From Podarcis raffonei (taxonomy: Eukaryota > Chordata > Lepidosauria > Squamata > Lacertidae), in assembly GCF_027172205.1 (NCBI RefSeq), contig NC_070603.1, positions 8,792,501-8,856,500 of the forward strand: a stretch of 64,000 nt of DNA, in the 5' to 3' direction. A model generated the notes under the pieces. The model was not told the DNA's origin. It searched no databases and was given only the letters and a program-made list of their open reading frames with translations. Both the position numbers and the translations under genes were made by a program. Position 1 is the first letter of the stretch. Each line of letters starts with the position of its first letter. Shown piece after piece: positions 32,836-43,540 of the stretch.

Positions 32836-33831
32836 TTACCACTCCCTGTTGTAGGGTATAACATGTATAATAGTATGTTTTGGGACTTCAGGTGGACTTT
32901 GAGATCCTTCAGGTGAGCTTTGGGGTGCATGGCTTTCCTCCATCTCCTCTTCGCAGGATTCCTCTGGAATGACAAAATCTTCCGCATGGCTTTCCTCCAT
33001 CTCATCTGTGGATTTCTCTTCAATTACGAGATCCAGCAGAGAACCACACTTTCCGCAAGTAGTTAGACTCTCGCTTTTTGCCGCGCTTCTTGGGGTGATC
33101 AGCCTTACAGTTGCTATTTGACATTTATCTGTTGCGGTGGTCTTGACGCAAAATCTCTCAATCCCAACCAATGCTGCACTCAGCAGCTGGAAACCTGCAG
33201 CGATATAGCCTAGATAAATAGAAGGTCCAATATGCTGCTCGCTGGGAATTTGAGGCAATTCAAAAGCTTCTGGGAAGACAATTTTCCCATTATGTAAGAC
33301 AGCAGACATGTTCCATATCACGGAAATCAGGATGAGTATCCCTGCAACTAAGTTCAGAAAAGCTGCAAGCCTGAAAAAGGTTAACACAAAATTCTTATGT
33401 TTTCTGGGCTTGAACACATTATACAAGGCAAATGAAATTAATCCTAGGGCTGCTGAATTCATAATGGAAGCCAATGCCATTAAATCCTGTGCAATAAAAA
33501 TTTCCTTCGGGAGGGTTGGATGTTGCTCATTGAGATCTTCGCAATGCCAAAAAGAGTTACCGTCGTTAGAAGGGTCTTTCCAAAAGCAGACCTGCCAGAT
33601 TCCAACCCAGATGTTTCCAGAGCCAATCCCCTTGATGTTTTCCACACGCCACACTCGCCAGTTGACAATGGCTGTTGAGGCAATGCACATAATCCAGGCC
33701 ACAATATCCATCAGGAACGCACACAACTGGAGACCGGACACTAATCTCAGCCACCTAACCACCAGGGAGCCTTCTTTCACCCGCATGGGGGATTTGGAGA
33801 GGAGGGGACCAGGGGAGACCTTGGCAGACAT
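32836..33831 (-). CDS. Claudin-34-like protein, copy A (331 aa)
   Basis: A single-exon coding region from ATG at 33829-33831 to TAA at 32836-32838. Four membrane helices are visible at about residues 31-55, 113-139, 150-172 and 204-228. The first extracellular loop holds the claudin signature W75-GIW79-x2-C82 and C97. NWRVWRVEN, VGIWQVC, VIWNMSAV and the FP-x-LP-x2-P pattern of loop 2 point to claudin-34 rather than classical claudins. Claudins are tight-junction-type tetraspan proteins; claudin-34 function is unknown. The Glu/Ser-rich tail (229-331) is far longer than in human claudin-34. The start was chosen because an intron-like acceptor (tttgtttccag) lies one base before the ATG, so open frame further upstream is probably intronic. 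The gene is the mirror twin of the copy at 39518-40516. Confidence 0.85.
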   Translation of the reverse strand: MSAKVSPGPLLSKSPMRVKEGSLVVRWLRLVSGLQLCAFLMDIVAWIMCIASTAIVNWRVWRVENIKGIGSGNIWVGIWQVCFWKDPSNDGNSFWHCEDLNEQHPTLPKEIFIAQDLMALASIMNSAALGLISFALYNVFKPRKHKNFVLTFFRLAAFLNLVAGILILISVIWNMSAVLHNGKIVFPEAFELPQIPSEQHIGPSIYLGYIAAGFQLLSAALVGIERFCVKTTATDKCQIATVRLITPRSAAKSESLTTCGKCGSLLDLVIEEKSTDEMEESHAEDFVIPEESCEEEMEESHAPQSSPEGSQSPPEVPKHTIIHVIPYNREW

Positions 33832-35235
33832 CCTGGAAACAAAAGAGAAGACAAGATGCAGTGAGAGAGGGAATAACAAGCATGTCTAGTCATTGAAGGA
33901 CATCCTCCCTCCTGCATTCTACCTTCTATGCACAGAAAGAAGCAGCAAAAGAAAGAGTTCCCCTGCTCTCTCCCGCCCCCTGATCCACACATACTTTCTT
34001 CCAGCAAACTGCTACTGATTTAATATACTCTTGCACAGTTCCTGTGAAAATGGCCAGAACCTCAGCAACCTGTTGTGGATGGGAAGTTGCTCATGATTCG
34101 CTGTTCTGCTATCTGCTACTGCAGCTATCTTTTTCCACTGAGCATAAACACAGCTATGGCATAGTGAGGAATGTTTAAGCCATAAACTTACGTGAAATGC
34201 CTTCCTCAGCTACAGTCTAGCGTGCCAGGAACAAAGCAGGTATTTGCCACTGAGCTGACGTTCGCCTGAGCAGCCAGCCAGCCACAGCAGCAACTGCTCT
34301 GCAGAATTCTTAGGTCAGTTACAGTTACAGTTAGAATCCTGACAACACCACAAATCATAACTCCAGGGTACTGGTCATTTGGAACATCAGGAAGTGGAAA
34401 ATGGGAGGGAACTCAGTTCCCTTCTTTCCCAATGCAGAGTGTCTATTCCAGGACACTGCGCAGTTAAAACACGTTCTTCCTGAAGTCAGATTCAGAGCAG
34501 TTCCAGCAGTAAAAATGGTGATACAGTATGTGTATCTCAGTACAGATTTGTTTGATGGTCCTGAAAGCATTTCATAAAGGATCTCCATGTACAAGAAAGG
34601 CTAATAGCATGAGGCCCTGAACCATAAGAATTGCCTTGGCAAAATTATTGAAGACTCCTTACAAACCTCTCATTCTTCTTCCCCATCCCATCTTGTTTGG
34701 ACAAAATAGTAAGGGAGAAGATCTTAGCTCTTTTCCTTTGCACTGGGACCACATGGAATTTGTGCCATGGGACCCCATCACTCACACCAATGCAGGCAAT
34801 ACCATTTTCAGAACCTAGGTGCCAATGATTTAAAATCGCTTTCCTAAGACACTTCTGTCAAAATATTTGTGCTGCTTGCTTCCTGTTCCTTTCTGTGTTG
34901 ATGCTCTGAATGTGAGCTGCTCAGCTGCATGCAGTTTCCACTGAAGTGTGTGTGATTAACATTTGGCCAAGCAATGGGCCTAAATCCATCTATTTCACCT
35001 GAAATAACTTTGGGAGCCAGCCTTTAAAAATCCAAAGTAGCTATCAAATTCGGAGGAATTACAAGCTGTCATCTTTTTGACTATTTGAAACATCTTAGAA
35101 CATACACAAATGTTAATGTTTGAAGGAAGGCAGCAAATGGAGCATTGGAGCCATCCATTCATTTCAGGAGTTGTGACCATTGATAAGATGAAGCACTTTC
35201 ACATCGCATGGCAGTGTGCAGTGCTTTTAAAAAGG

Positions 35236-35516
35236 TCAAGGTAAAGGACCCCTGACAGTTAAGTCCAGTCACGGCTCTGGGGTTGCGCCACTCATTGGCT
35301 TTACTGGCCGAGGGAGCCGACGTTGGTCTGCAGACAATTTTCCCGGGTCATGTGGCCAGCAAGACGAAGCCGCTTCTGGCGAAACCAGAGCAGCGCACAG
35401 AAACGCCGTTTACCGTCCCTCCAGAGCGGTACCTATTTATCTACTTGCACTTTGACGTGGTTTGGAACTGCTAGGTTGGCAGGAGCAGGGACCCAGCAAC
35501 GGGAGCTCACCCCGTC
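35236..35516 (-). mobile_element. Sauria SINE fragment in left palindrome arm
   Basis: Same SINE family, lacking the tRNA head. The mirror copy in the other arm shows that it was present before the duplication. Confidence 0.8.
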
Positions 35517-35951
35517 AAAGACGCAAGTCCAGTTCTGTATCTGCATGACATCCTCCACACCCAAATGCTCTCCCGTTCTGTTTCCCCCACTTAATCAGGA
35601 TACACCATCTCCATTGAAAACTCTGCTCAGTGACACCCATCCAATAGAAAAGTGCTGACCGTCTTCATGCAGATACACTTCCATGCAGGGGTTTGGCCGA
35701 CAAGTTCTTCCCGAGTGGGGGGATGTTTTCAGGGGCTCTTTGCTTTTCCCTGCCTCCCCTTTCATCCTCACCTGAGGAGATCTTGGCCATTCTCTTGACA
35801 GGGACCTCCGTTCTCAGGCCGGATTTCTGTTTTCCTTCATTCCTCCTTCTCCCATTCTGGTTCCCTGAGAAAATAAGAGAAAGGAGGTTTCATGCAAGTC
35901 AAGGTGTGCAATGGATCTTCAGGGCATTTGGAAGGAAGAAAAGGTTCAGGA

Positions 35952-36560
35952 ACAAGCGACGCAGCAGCCCCCCAAGCGTAAAAACAGATTTGACCATATC
36001 GCTCATGAGATTCCCCCTCCCCTAGGATATAAATGAAGACATTCCTGTGCTCCTATTAATATAGAAAGTGGGGTATTTCATATGACAAGAACAGAGGAAG
36101 CTGCCTTATACGGAGCCAGACCAATTTTGGGAAAGTGCTACATGGGCCAGTCCACCAATTGGCTACCAATGAGAACATAGCAAAAGACAAAATGGCTGCC
36201 ATATGGTGTGGTATGAAATACATTTGCCTGGCTGTGGGGCGTGAAGGCCACACCCTGCAAGACCCTTTCCACGTGGCCTAGGCCCCGACTCGCTAGCCCC
36301 ACAAAAGAGGCTCCTCATGAGGCCAGAGGAACATGGCCTGGCTGTGGGGCATGATTCAAAACCTCCAGTCCCAGTCCAGTGCTCTAACCACTAAACCACA
36401 CTTCCCCCCATTGCAGTCTATAACAGCCTGGAGGGCCACAGATGCCCCATATTCTCTTGCTCTGAGATTGCCCAAAGTTTCCTTTCTCTCCCTTGCTGTG
36501 CAAAAAGAAAAATGCCCATGACAAAATGTGACATTTTTGGTTCTTTGGAGAGAGTTCTGC

Positions 36561-36618
<58 letters not shown>

Positions 36619-37043
36619 AGGAGTCTCATCCCTTTTCCCACCCAACTTCCTCCTGCACCCCCCCCCCCAGCTTCAAGATTTCCATGAAGAACTAACTAAC
36701 CAACCAACCAACCAACCAACCAACCCATAATTGGAAATTACGAGATTAAGGAGATAATTTATTTTTATATAATGAAAACAGATGGAAGGATAAGTTAATT
36801 GCGCAAGGCAAGAATATATAGGATGGCGGAAATCAAAAGAAACAAAGATTATGATTTGGGTTCTTAAAATAACAACAACACATGCCTCCTCAGTGGCATG
36901 CAAGGAGTTGTAGTGATAGGCTTCGGCCTTTTCTGCCTAGCTTGACTCTCCTCAGCTTTGATGCAATACGGTTTTTTCTGAGGGCTAATATTACCAGACT
37001 TTTCTCCTCCAGCTCTACAATTAAAACTTTTGTGGCCAAATTT
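35952..37043. other. Palindrome spacer
   Basis: Roughly 1.1 kb separating the two arms, with no inverted partner. It holds a tRNA-SINE scrap near 36085-36140, a (CT)n run at about 36565-36611, a C-run and a (CCAA)n run at about 36692-36725. No gene is recognised. Confidence 0.8.
36565..36611. repeat. (CT)n microsatellite in palindrome spacer
   Basis: About 23 CT units in the unpaired centre of the palindrome, close to a C-run and (CCAA)n. Confidence 0.95.
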
Positions 37044-37486
37044 TCCTGAACCTTTTCTTCCTCCCAAATGCCCAGAAGATCCATTGCACACCTTGACTTG
37101 CATGGAACCTCCTCTCTCTTATTTGCTCAGGGAACCAGACCGGGAGAAGGAGGAATGAAGGAAAACAGAAATCCGGCCTGAGAACGGAGGTCCCTGTCAA
37201 GAGAATGGCCAAGATCTCCTCAGGTGAGGATGAAAGGGGAGGCAGGGAAAAGCAAAGAGCCCCTGAAAACATCCCCCCACTCGGGAAGAACTTGTCGGCC
37301 AAACCCCTGCACGGAAGTGTATCTGCAGGAAGACGGTCAGCACTTTTCTATTGGATGGGTGTCACTGAGCAGAGTTTTCAATGGAGATGGTGTATCCTGA
37401 TTAAGTGGGGGAAACAGAACGGGAGAGCATTTGGGTGTGGAGGATGTCATGCAGATACAGAACTGGACTTGCGTCTTTGACGGGGT

Positions 37487-37766
37487 GAGCTCCCGTTGCT
37501 GGGTCCCTGCTCCTGCCAACCTAGCAGTTCCAAACCACGTCAAAGTGCAAGTAGATAAATAGGTACCGCTCTGGAGGGACGGTAAACGGCGTTTCTGTGC
37601 GCTGCTCTGGTTTCGCCAGAAGCGGCTTCGTCTTGCTGGCCACATGACCCGGGAAAATTGTCTGCAGACCAACGTCGGCTCCCTCGGCCAGTAAAGCCAA
37701 TGAGTGGCGCAACCCCAGAGCCGTGACTGGACTTAACTGTCAGGGGTCCTTTACCTTGACCTTTTT
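37487..37766 (+). mobile_element. Sauria SINE fragment in right palindrome arm
   Basis: Mirror of the fragment at 35236-35516, with the same truncation point. Confidence 0.8.
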
Positions 37767-38910
37767 AAAAGCACTGCACACTGCCATGCGATGTGAAAGT
37801 GCTTCATCTTATCAATGGTCACAACTCCTGAAATGAATGGATGGCCCCAATGCTCCATTTGCTGCCTTCCTTCAAACATTAACATTTGTGTATGTTCTAA
37901 GATGTTTCAAATAGTCAAAAAGATGACAGCTTGTAATTCCTCTGAATTTGATATCTACTTTAGATTTTTAAAGGCTCCCAAAGTTACTTCAGGTGAAATA
38001 GATGGATTTAGGCCCATTGCTTGGCCAAATGTTAATCACACACACACACACTTCAGTGGAAACTGCATGCAGCTGAGCAGCTCACATTCGGAGCATCAAC
38101 ACAGAAAGGAACAGGAAGAAAACAACACAAATATTTTGATGGAAGTGTCTTAGGAAAGCCATTTTAAATCATGGACACCTAGGTTCTGAAAATGGTATTG
38201 CCTGTATTGGTATGAGTGATGGGGTCCCATGGCACAAATTCCATGTGGTCCCAGTGCAAAGGAAAAGAGCTAAGATCTTCTCCCTTACTATTTTGTCCAA
38301 ACAAGATGGGATGGGGAAGAAGAATGAGAGGTTTGTAAGGAGTCTTCAGTAATTTTGCCAAGGAAATTCTTATGGCTCATGCTATTAGCCTTTCTTGTAC
38401 ATGGAGATCCTTTATGAAATGCATTCAGGCCCATCAAACAAATCTGTACTGAGACACATATACTGTATCACCATTTTTACTGCTGGAACTGCTCTGAATC
38501 TGACTTCAGGAAGAACGCGTTTTAACTGCACAGTGTCCTGGAATAGACACTCTGCATTGGGAAAAAAGGGAACTGAGTTCCCTCCCATTTTCCACTTCCT
38601 GATGTTCCAAATGACCAGTACCCTGGAGTTATCATTTGTGGTGTTGTCAGGATTCTAACTGGACTGTAACTGACCTAAGAATTCTGCAGAGCAGTTGCTG
38701 CTGTGGCTGGCCGGCTGCTCAGGCGAACGTCAGCTCAGTGGCCAACAGCTCAGTCTTCTTGAGGCTCAGGAGCACCTAGCAAATACCTGCACTGTTCCTG
38801 GCACGCTAGACTCTAGCTGAGGAAGGCATTTCATGTAAGTTTATGGATTAATCATTCCTCACTATGCCATCAGCTGTGTTTATGCTCAGTGGAAAAAGAT
38901 AGGTGCAGTA

Positions 38911-39235
38911 AAGGTAAAGGGACGCCTGACCATTAGGTCCAGTCGTGATCGACTCTGGGGTTGCGGCGCTCATCTCGCTTTATTGGCCGAGGGAGCCGGC
39001 ATACAGCTTCCGGGTCATTATTAAGCCGCTTCTGGCGAACCAGAGCAGCGCACAGAAACGCCGTTTGCCTTCCTGACGGAGCGGTACCTATTTATCTACT
39101 TGCACTTTGACGTACTTTCGAACTGCTAGGTTGGCAGGAGCAGGGACCGAACAACGGGAGCTCACCCCGTTGCGGGGATTCGAACCGCCAACCTTCTGAT
39201 CGCCAAGTCCTAGGCTCTGTGGTTTAACCCACAAA
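38911..39235 (-). mobile_element. Sauria SINE present only in right arm
   Basis: Near-full-length SINE with BovB-like tail at its left and tRNA-like head at its right (GGGGATTCGAACCGCC on +). The left arm has only a short unrelated stretch at the matching place (around 34.1 kb), so it inserted after the arms formed. Confidence 0.8.
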
Positions 39236-39517
39236 ACAGCAAAATCATGAGCAGCTTCCCATCCACAACAGGTTACTGAGGTTCTGGCCATTTTCACAGG
39301 AACAATGCAACAGTATGGAAGAAAGTCTGAGTTGCGGCTTCTCTGGATCAGATGTCTCTACCTAACCAGGGGGTGGGAGAGAGCAGGGGAACTCTTTCTT
39401 TTGCTGCTTCTTTCTGTGCATGGAAGGAAGAATGCAGGAGGGAGGATGTCCTTCAATGACTAGACATGCTTGTTATTCCCTCTCTCACTGCATCTTGTCT
39501 TCTCTTTTGTTTCCAGG

Positions 39518-40516
39518 ATGTCTGCCAATGTCTCCCCTGGTCCCCTCCTCTCCAAACCCCCCCTGAAGGTGAAAGAAGGCTCCCTGGTCGTCCAATGGCT
39601 GAGCTTAGTTTCCAGCCTCCAGATATCTGCATTCCTGGTGGATATTTTGGCCTTGCTGATGTGCATTGTGTCAGCACTCAGTGTCAACTGGAGAGTGTGG
39701 CGTGTGGAAAACGTCAAGGGGATTGGCTCTGGAAACATCTGGATCGGAATCTGGGATGTCTGCTTTTGGAAAGACCCTTCTAACGACGGCAACTCTTTTT
39801 GGCATTGCGAAGATCTCAATGAGCAACATCCAACCCTCCCGAAGGAAATTTTGATTGCACAGGATTTAATGGCATTAGCCTCCATTATGAATTCAGTGGC
39901 CCTAGGATTAATTTCATTTGCCTTGTACAATGTGTTCAAGCCCAGAAAACATAAGGATTTTCTCTTTCGCTTTTTTAGGCTTGGAGCTCTGCTGAACTTA
40001 GTTGCAGGGATACTCGTCCTGATTTCCGTGATATGGAACATGTCTGCCGTCTTACAAAATGGGGAAATTGACTTCCCTGAAACTTTTGAATTGCCTCAAA
40101 TTCCCAGCGAGCAGCATATTGGACCTTCTCTTTATCTAGGCTATATCGCTGCAGGTTTCCAGCTGCTGAGTGCAGCATTGGTTGGGATTGAGAGATGTTG
40201 CATCAGGACCACCGCAACAGATACATCTCTAATAGAAACTGTAGTGGTGATTTCCCCAGGAAGTGGGGTGAAAAGCCAGAGTCTAACTACTTGTTCGAAG
40301 TGTGGTTCTTTGCTAGATCTGGTAATTCAAGAGAAATCCTCCACAGTTGAGATGGAGGAAAGCTGTGCAAAAGATCTTGTCATTCCCGAGGAATCCTGCG
40401 CAGTAGAGATGGAGGAAAGCCGTACGCCCCAAAGCTCACCTGAAGCACATCAAAGTCCACCTGAAGTCCCAAAACATACTATTATACATGTTATACCCTA
40501 CAACAGGGAGTCGTAA
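39518..40516 (+). CDS. Claudin-34-like protein, copy B (332 aa)
   Basis: An intact single-exon coding region in the right palindrome arm, facing away from copy A. A splice acceptor (ttttgtttccag) sits one base upstream of ATG 39518-39520; the stop is TAA at 40514-40516. It has the same four-helix layout and loop-1 signature (IGIWDVCFW, FWHCEDLNEQHPTLPKE). Between copies, loop 1 and helix 2 are nearly identical, but residues 1-60 differ at about 17 positions, mostly in helix 1. The tail is again Glu/Ser-rich and ends KHTIIHVIPYNRES. Two open, similar frames argue that both genes have been kept under selection; expression is not shown. Confidence 0.85.
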   Translation: MSANVSPGPLLSKPPLKVKEGSLVVQWLSLVSSLQISAFLVDILALLMCIVSALSVNWRVWRVENVKGIGSGNIWIGIWDVCFWKDPSNDGNSFWHCEDLNEQHPTLPKEILIAQDLMALASIMNSVALGLISFALYNVFKPRKHKDFLFRFFRLGALLNLVAGILVLISVIWNMSAVLQNGEIDFPETFELPQIPSEQHIGPSLYLGYIAAGFQLLSAALVGIERCCIRTTATDTSLIETVVVISPGSGVKSQSLTTCSKCGSLLDLVIQEKSSTVEMEESCAKDLVIPEESCAVEMEESRTPQSSPEAHQSPPEVPKHTIIHVIPYNRES

Positions 40517-43500
40517 ACTATCAGATCCAGATCAACGCAGATCGCTCCATACACGGATGGATCTGCGTGGATCAGGATATGATAGTTTTGTTTTGGGACT
40601 TCAGGTGGGCTTTGATGTCCTTCAGGTGAGGAGGCCCTTTTTTATGTCTAGTAGTCATTTATTTATTTATTAAAGATTTTATTGATTTACAAAAGTGTGC
40701 AATGTCTCTCTCTCATGTATTTTTCTCCATGTAACATTTTTACAAATCATTTTCATTTGTTGAGACATTAGGAAGAAAAGGGGAAAGAGGTGGAGGGGGG
40801 GAAAGATGGGTGGGGGTGGGGTCGGGTGGCGATTTTTCTATTTTACTTACTATACGTAGGGTTTGGTGTCAGCGTTGTTTGTTCAGGTTCACCTGAAGCG
40901 GGTGTCGGAATTGTAGGCGAAAGAATTGTAGAATGGAAGAGTTGGAAGGGACCCCATGGGTCATCTAGTCCAACCCCCAGAAATGAGGGAATCAAGAAGG
41001 GGAAGAATCGAGAGAATGGACCCAATATTTGTCAGAATGGACCCAATAATAATAGGAAATATGCTTTTTTAAAGAATAGATTTGAATGCCAGCTCACTCA
41101 TTCCATGCACATTTTTGAAGGGGGGTGTGTGGATGGAAAGAGTGAATTCATCACCAGGGGGCTTCCAAGTCCTGACAATTCACTCCTTGCATTTATTTAA
41201 TATTTGAAGATTCCTTCTTGCTTCAACTCTGTTTTTGTGTGTGTTTTAATCTTTTATACAAGATAAACACTCTCACACACACAAATAAAACAATAATAAT
41301 AATAATTTAGTTAGACCCCGCCCATTTTCAGCAAAAATCAGACGTTCTGGAATTCACTCAAAAATGGTGCCAAACTGTTGCAAACGATCCCCCGAAATGC
41401 TTTTTGGTGGAAACGGATGGGTTTTTATCATTGAAACAGAATTAGCCCTCGAGGTCTGAACAATTTTTTTTTTGAAAAAATCCCTAAGCCGCGCGGTCAC
41501 AATTTCAGCAAAAATCTGACGTTCTGCAATTCGCTCAAAAATGGTGCTAACTGTTGCAAACGATCCCCTGACAGGTTTTTCGGTGGAAACATATGGGTTT
41601 TTATCATTGAAACAGAATTAGCCCTCGAGGTCTGAACAACTTTTTTTTGAAAAAATCCCTAAGCCGCGCGGTCACAATTTCAGCAAAAATCTGACGTTCT
41701 GCAATTCACTCCAAAATGGTGCCAAACTGTTGTAAACGATCCCCTGACAGGTTTTTCGGTGGAAACAGATGGGTTTTTATCATTGAAACAGAATTAGCCC
41801 TCGAGATCTGAACAACTTTTTTTTGAAAAAATCCCTAAGCCGCGCGGTCACAATTTCAGCAAAAATCTGACGTTCTGCAATTCACTCCAAAATGGTGCCA
41901 AACTGTTGCAAACGATCCCCTGACAGGTTTTTCGGTGGAAACAGATGGGTTTTTATCATTGAAACAGAATTAGCCCTCGAGGTCTGAACAACTTTTTTAA
42001 AAAAAACTCCCTAAGCCGCGCGGTCACAATTTCAGCACAAATCTGATGTTCTGCAATTCACTCAAAAACGGTGCCAAACTGTTGCAAACGATCCCCTGAC
42101 AGGTTTTTCGGTGGAAACAGATGGGTTTTTATCATTGAAACAGAATCAGCCCTCGAGGTCTGAACAACTTTTTTTTGAAGAAATCCCTAAGCCGCGCGGT
42201 CACAATTTCAGCAAAAATCTGACGTTCTGCAATTCACTCCAAAATGGTGCCAAACTGTTGGAAACGATCCCCTGACAGGTTTTTCGGTGGAAACAGATGG
42301 GTTTTTATCATTGAAACAGAAATACCCCTCGAGGTCTGAACAACTTTTTTTTGAAGAAATCCCTAAGCCGCGCGGTCACAATTTCAGCAAAAATCTGACG
42401 TTCTGCAATTCACTCCAAAATGGTGCCAAACTGTTGCAAACGATCCCCTGGCAGGTTTTTCGGTGGAAACAGATGGGTTTTTATCATTGAAACAGAATTA
42501 GCCCTCGAGGTCTGAACAACTTTTTTTTGAAAAAATCCCTAAGCCGCGCGGTCACAATTTCAGCAAAAATCTGACGTTCTGCAATTCACTCAAAAATGGT
42601 GCCAAACTGTTGCAAACGATCCCCTGACAGGTTTTTCGGTGGAAACAGATGGGTTTTTATCATTGAAACAGAATTAGCCCTCGAGGTCTGAACAACATTT
42701 TTTTAAAAAAATCCCTAAGCCGCGCGGTCACAATTTCAGCAAAAATCTGACGTTCTGCAATTCACTCCAAAATGGTGCCAAACTGTTGCAAACGATCCCC
42801 TGGCAGGTTTTTCGGTGGAAACAGATGGGTTTTTATCATTGAAACAAAATTAGCCCTCGAGGTCTGAACAACTTTTTTTTGAAAAAATCCCTAAGCCGCG
42901 CGGTCACAATTTCAGCAAAAATCTGACGTTCTGCAATTCACTCCAAAATGGTGCCAAACTGTTGCAAACGATCCCCTGACAGGTTTTTCGGTGGAAACAG
43001 ATGGGTTTTTATCATTGAAACAGAATTAGCCCTCGAGGTCTGAACAACATTTTTTTAAAAAAATCCCTACGCCGCGCGGTCACAATTTCAGCAAAAATCT
43101 GACGTTCTGCAATTCACTCCAAAATGGTGCCAAACTGTTGCAAACGATCCCCTGACAGGTTTTTCGGTGGAAACAGATGGGTTTTTATCATTGAAACAGA
43201 ATTAGCCCTCGAGATCTGAACAACTTTTTTTTGAAAAAATCCCTAAGCCGCGCGGTCACAATTTCAGCAAAAATCTGACGTTCTGCAATTCACTCAAAAA
43301 TGGTGCCAAACTGTTGCAAACGATCCCCTGACAGGTTTTTCGGTGGAAACAGATGGGTTTTTATCATTGAAACAGAATTAGCCCTCGAGGTCTGAACAAC
43401 TTTTTTTAAAAAAAATCCCTAAGCCGCGCGGTCACAATTTCAGCAAAAATCTGACGTTCTGCAATTCACTCAAAAATGGTGCCAAACTGTTGCAAACGAT

Positions 43501-43540
43501 CCCCTGACAGGTTTTTCGGTGGAAACAGATGGGTTTTTAT

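Larger units (their letters stand above)
32047..35951 (+). repeat. Left arm of large imperfect palindrome
   Basis: This segment is the inverted counterpart of about 37044-41325. Matching landmarks in mirror order are the LINE-like end at 32047-32100, the claudin-34-like gene, its upstream region, a Sauria SINE fragment (35236-35516) and the stretch at 35693-35951. Arms look roughly 93-96% identical outside the gene's helix-1 region, by eye. Confidence 0.9.
37044..41325 (-). repeat. Right arm of large imperfect palindrome
   Basis: Inverted copy of the left arm, longer mainly because of a Sauria SINE at about 38911-39235 that the left arm lacks. Its outer end coincides with the first satellite monomer. 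Confidence 0.9.

Noticed and set aside
33832-33879. N-terminal extension of the claudin-34-like frames (also 39470-39517)
   Set aside because: A pyrimidine-rich splice acceptor ends one base before the inner ATG in both copies, so the extra frame is probably intron.
33308-33889. 193-aa frame opposite claudin copy A (and 39460-40041 opposite copy B)
   Set aside because: It is the antisense shadow of the claudin-34-like genes and has no independent support.
35693-36025. 110-aa frame and its mirror at 37021-37302
   Set aside because: Mirror-image open frames at the inner ends of the palindrome arms; no family resemblance, and they end differently where the arms diverge.
42287-42490. 67-aa open frame in the satellite (also at 45277-45480)
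   Set aside because: It is satellite monomer read by chance; most monomers carry stops in the same frame, and it has no protein-like homology.
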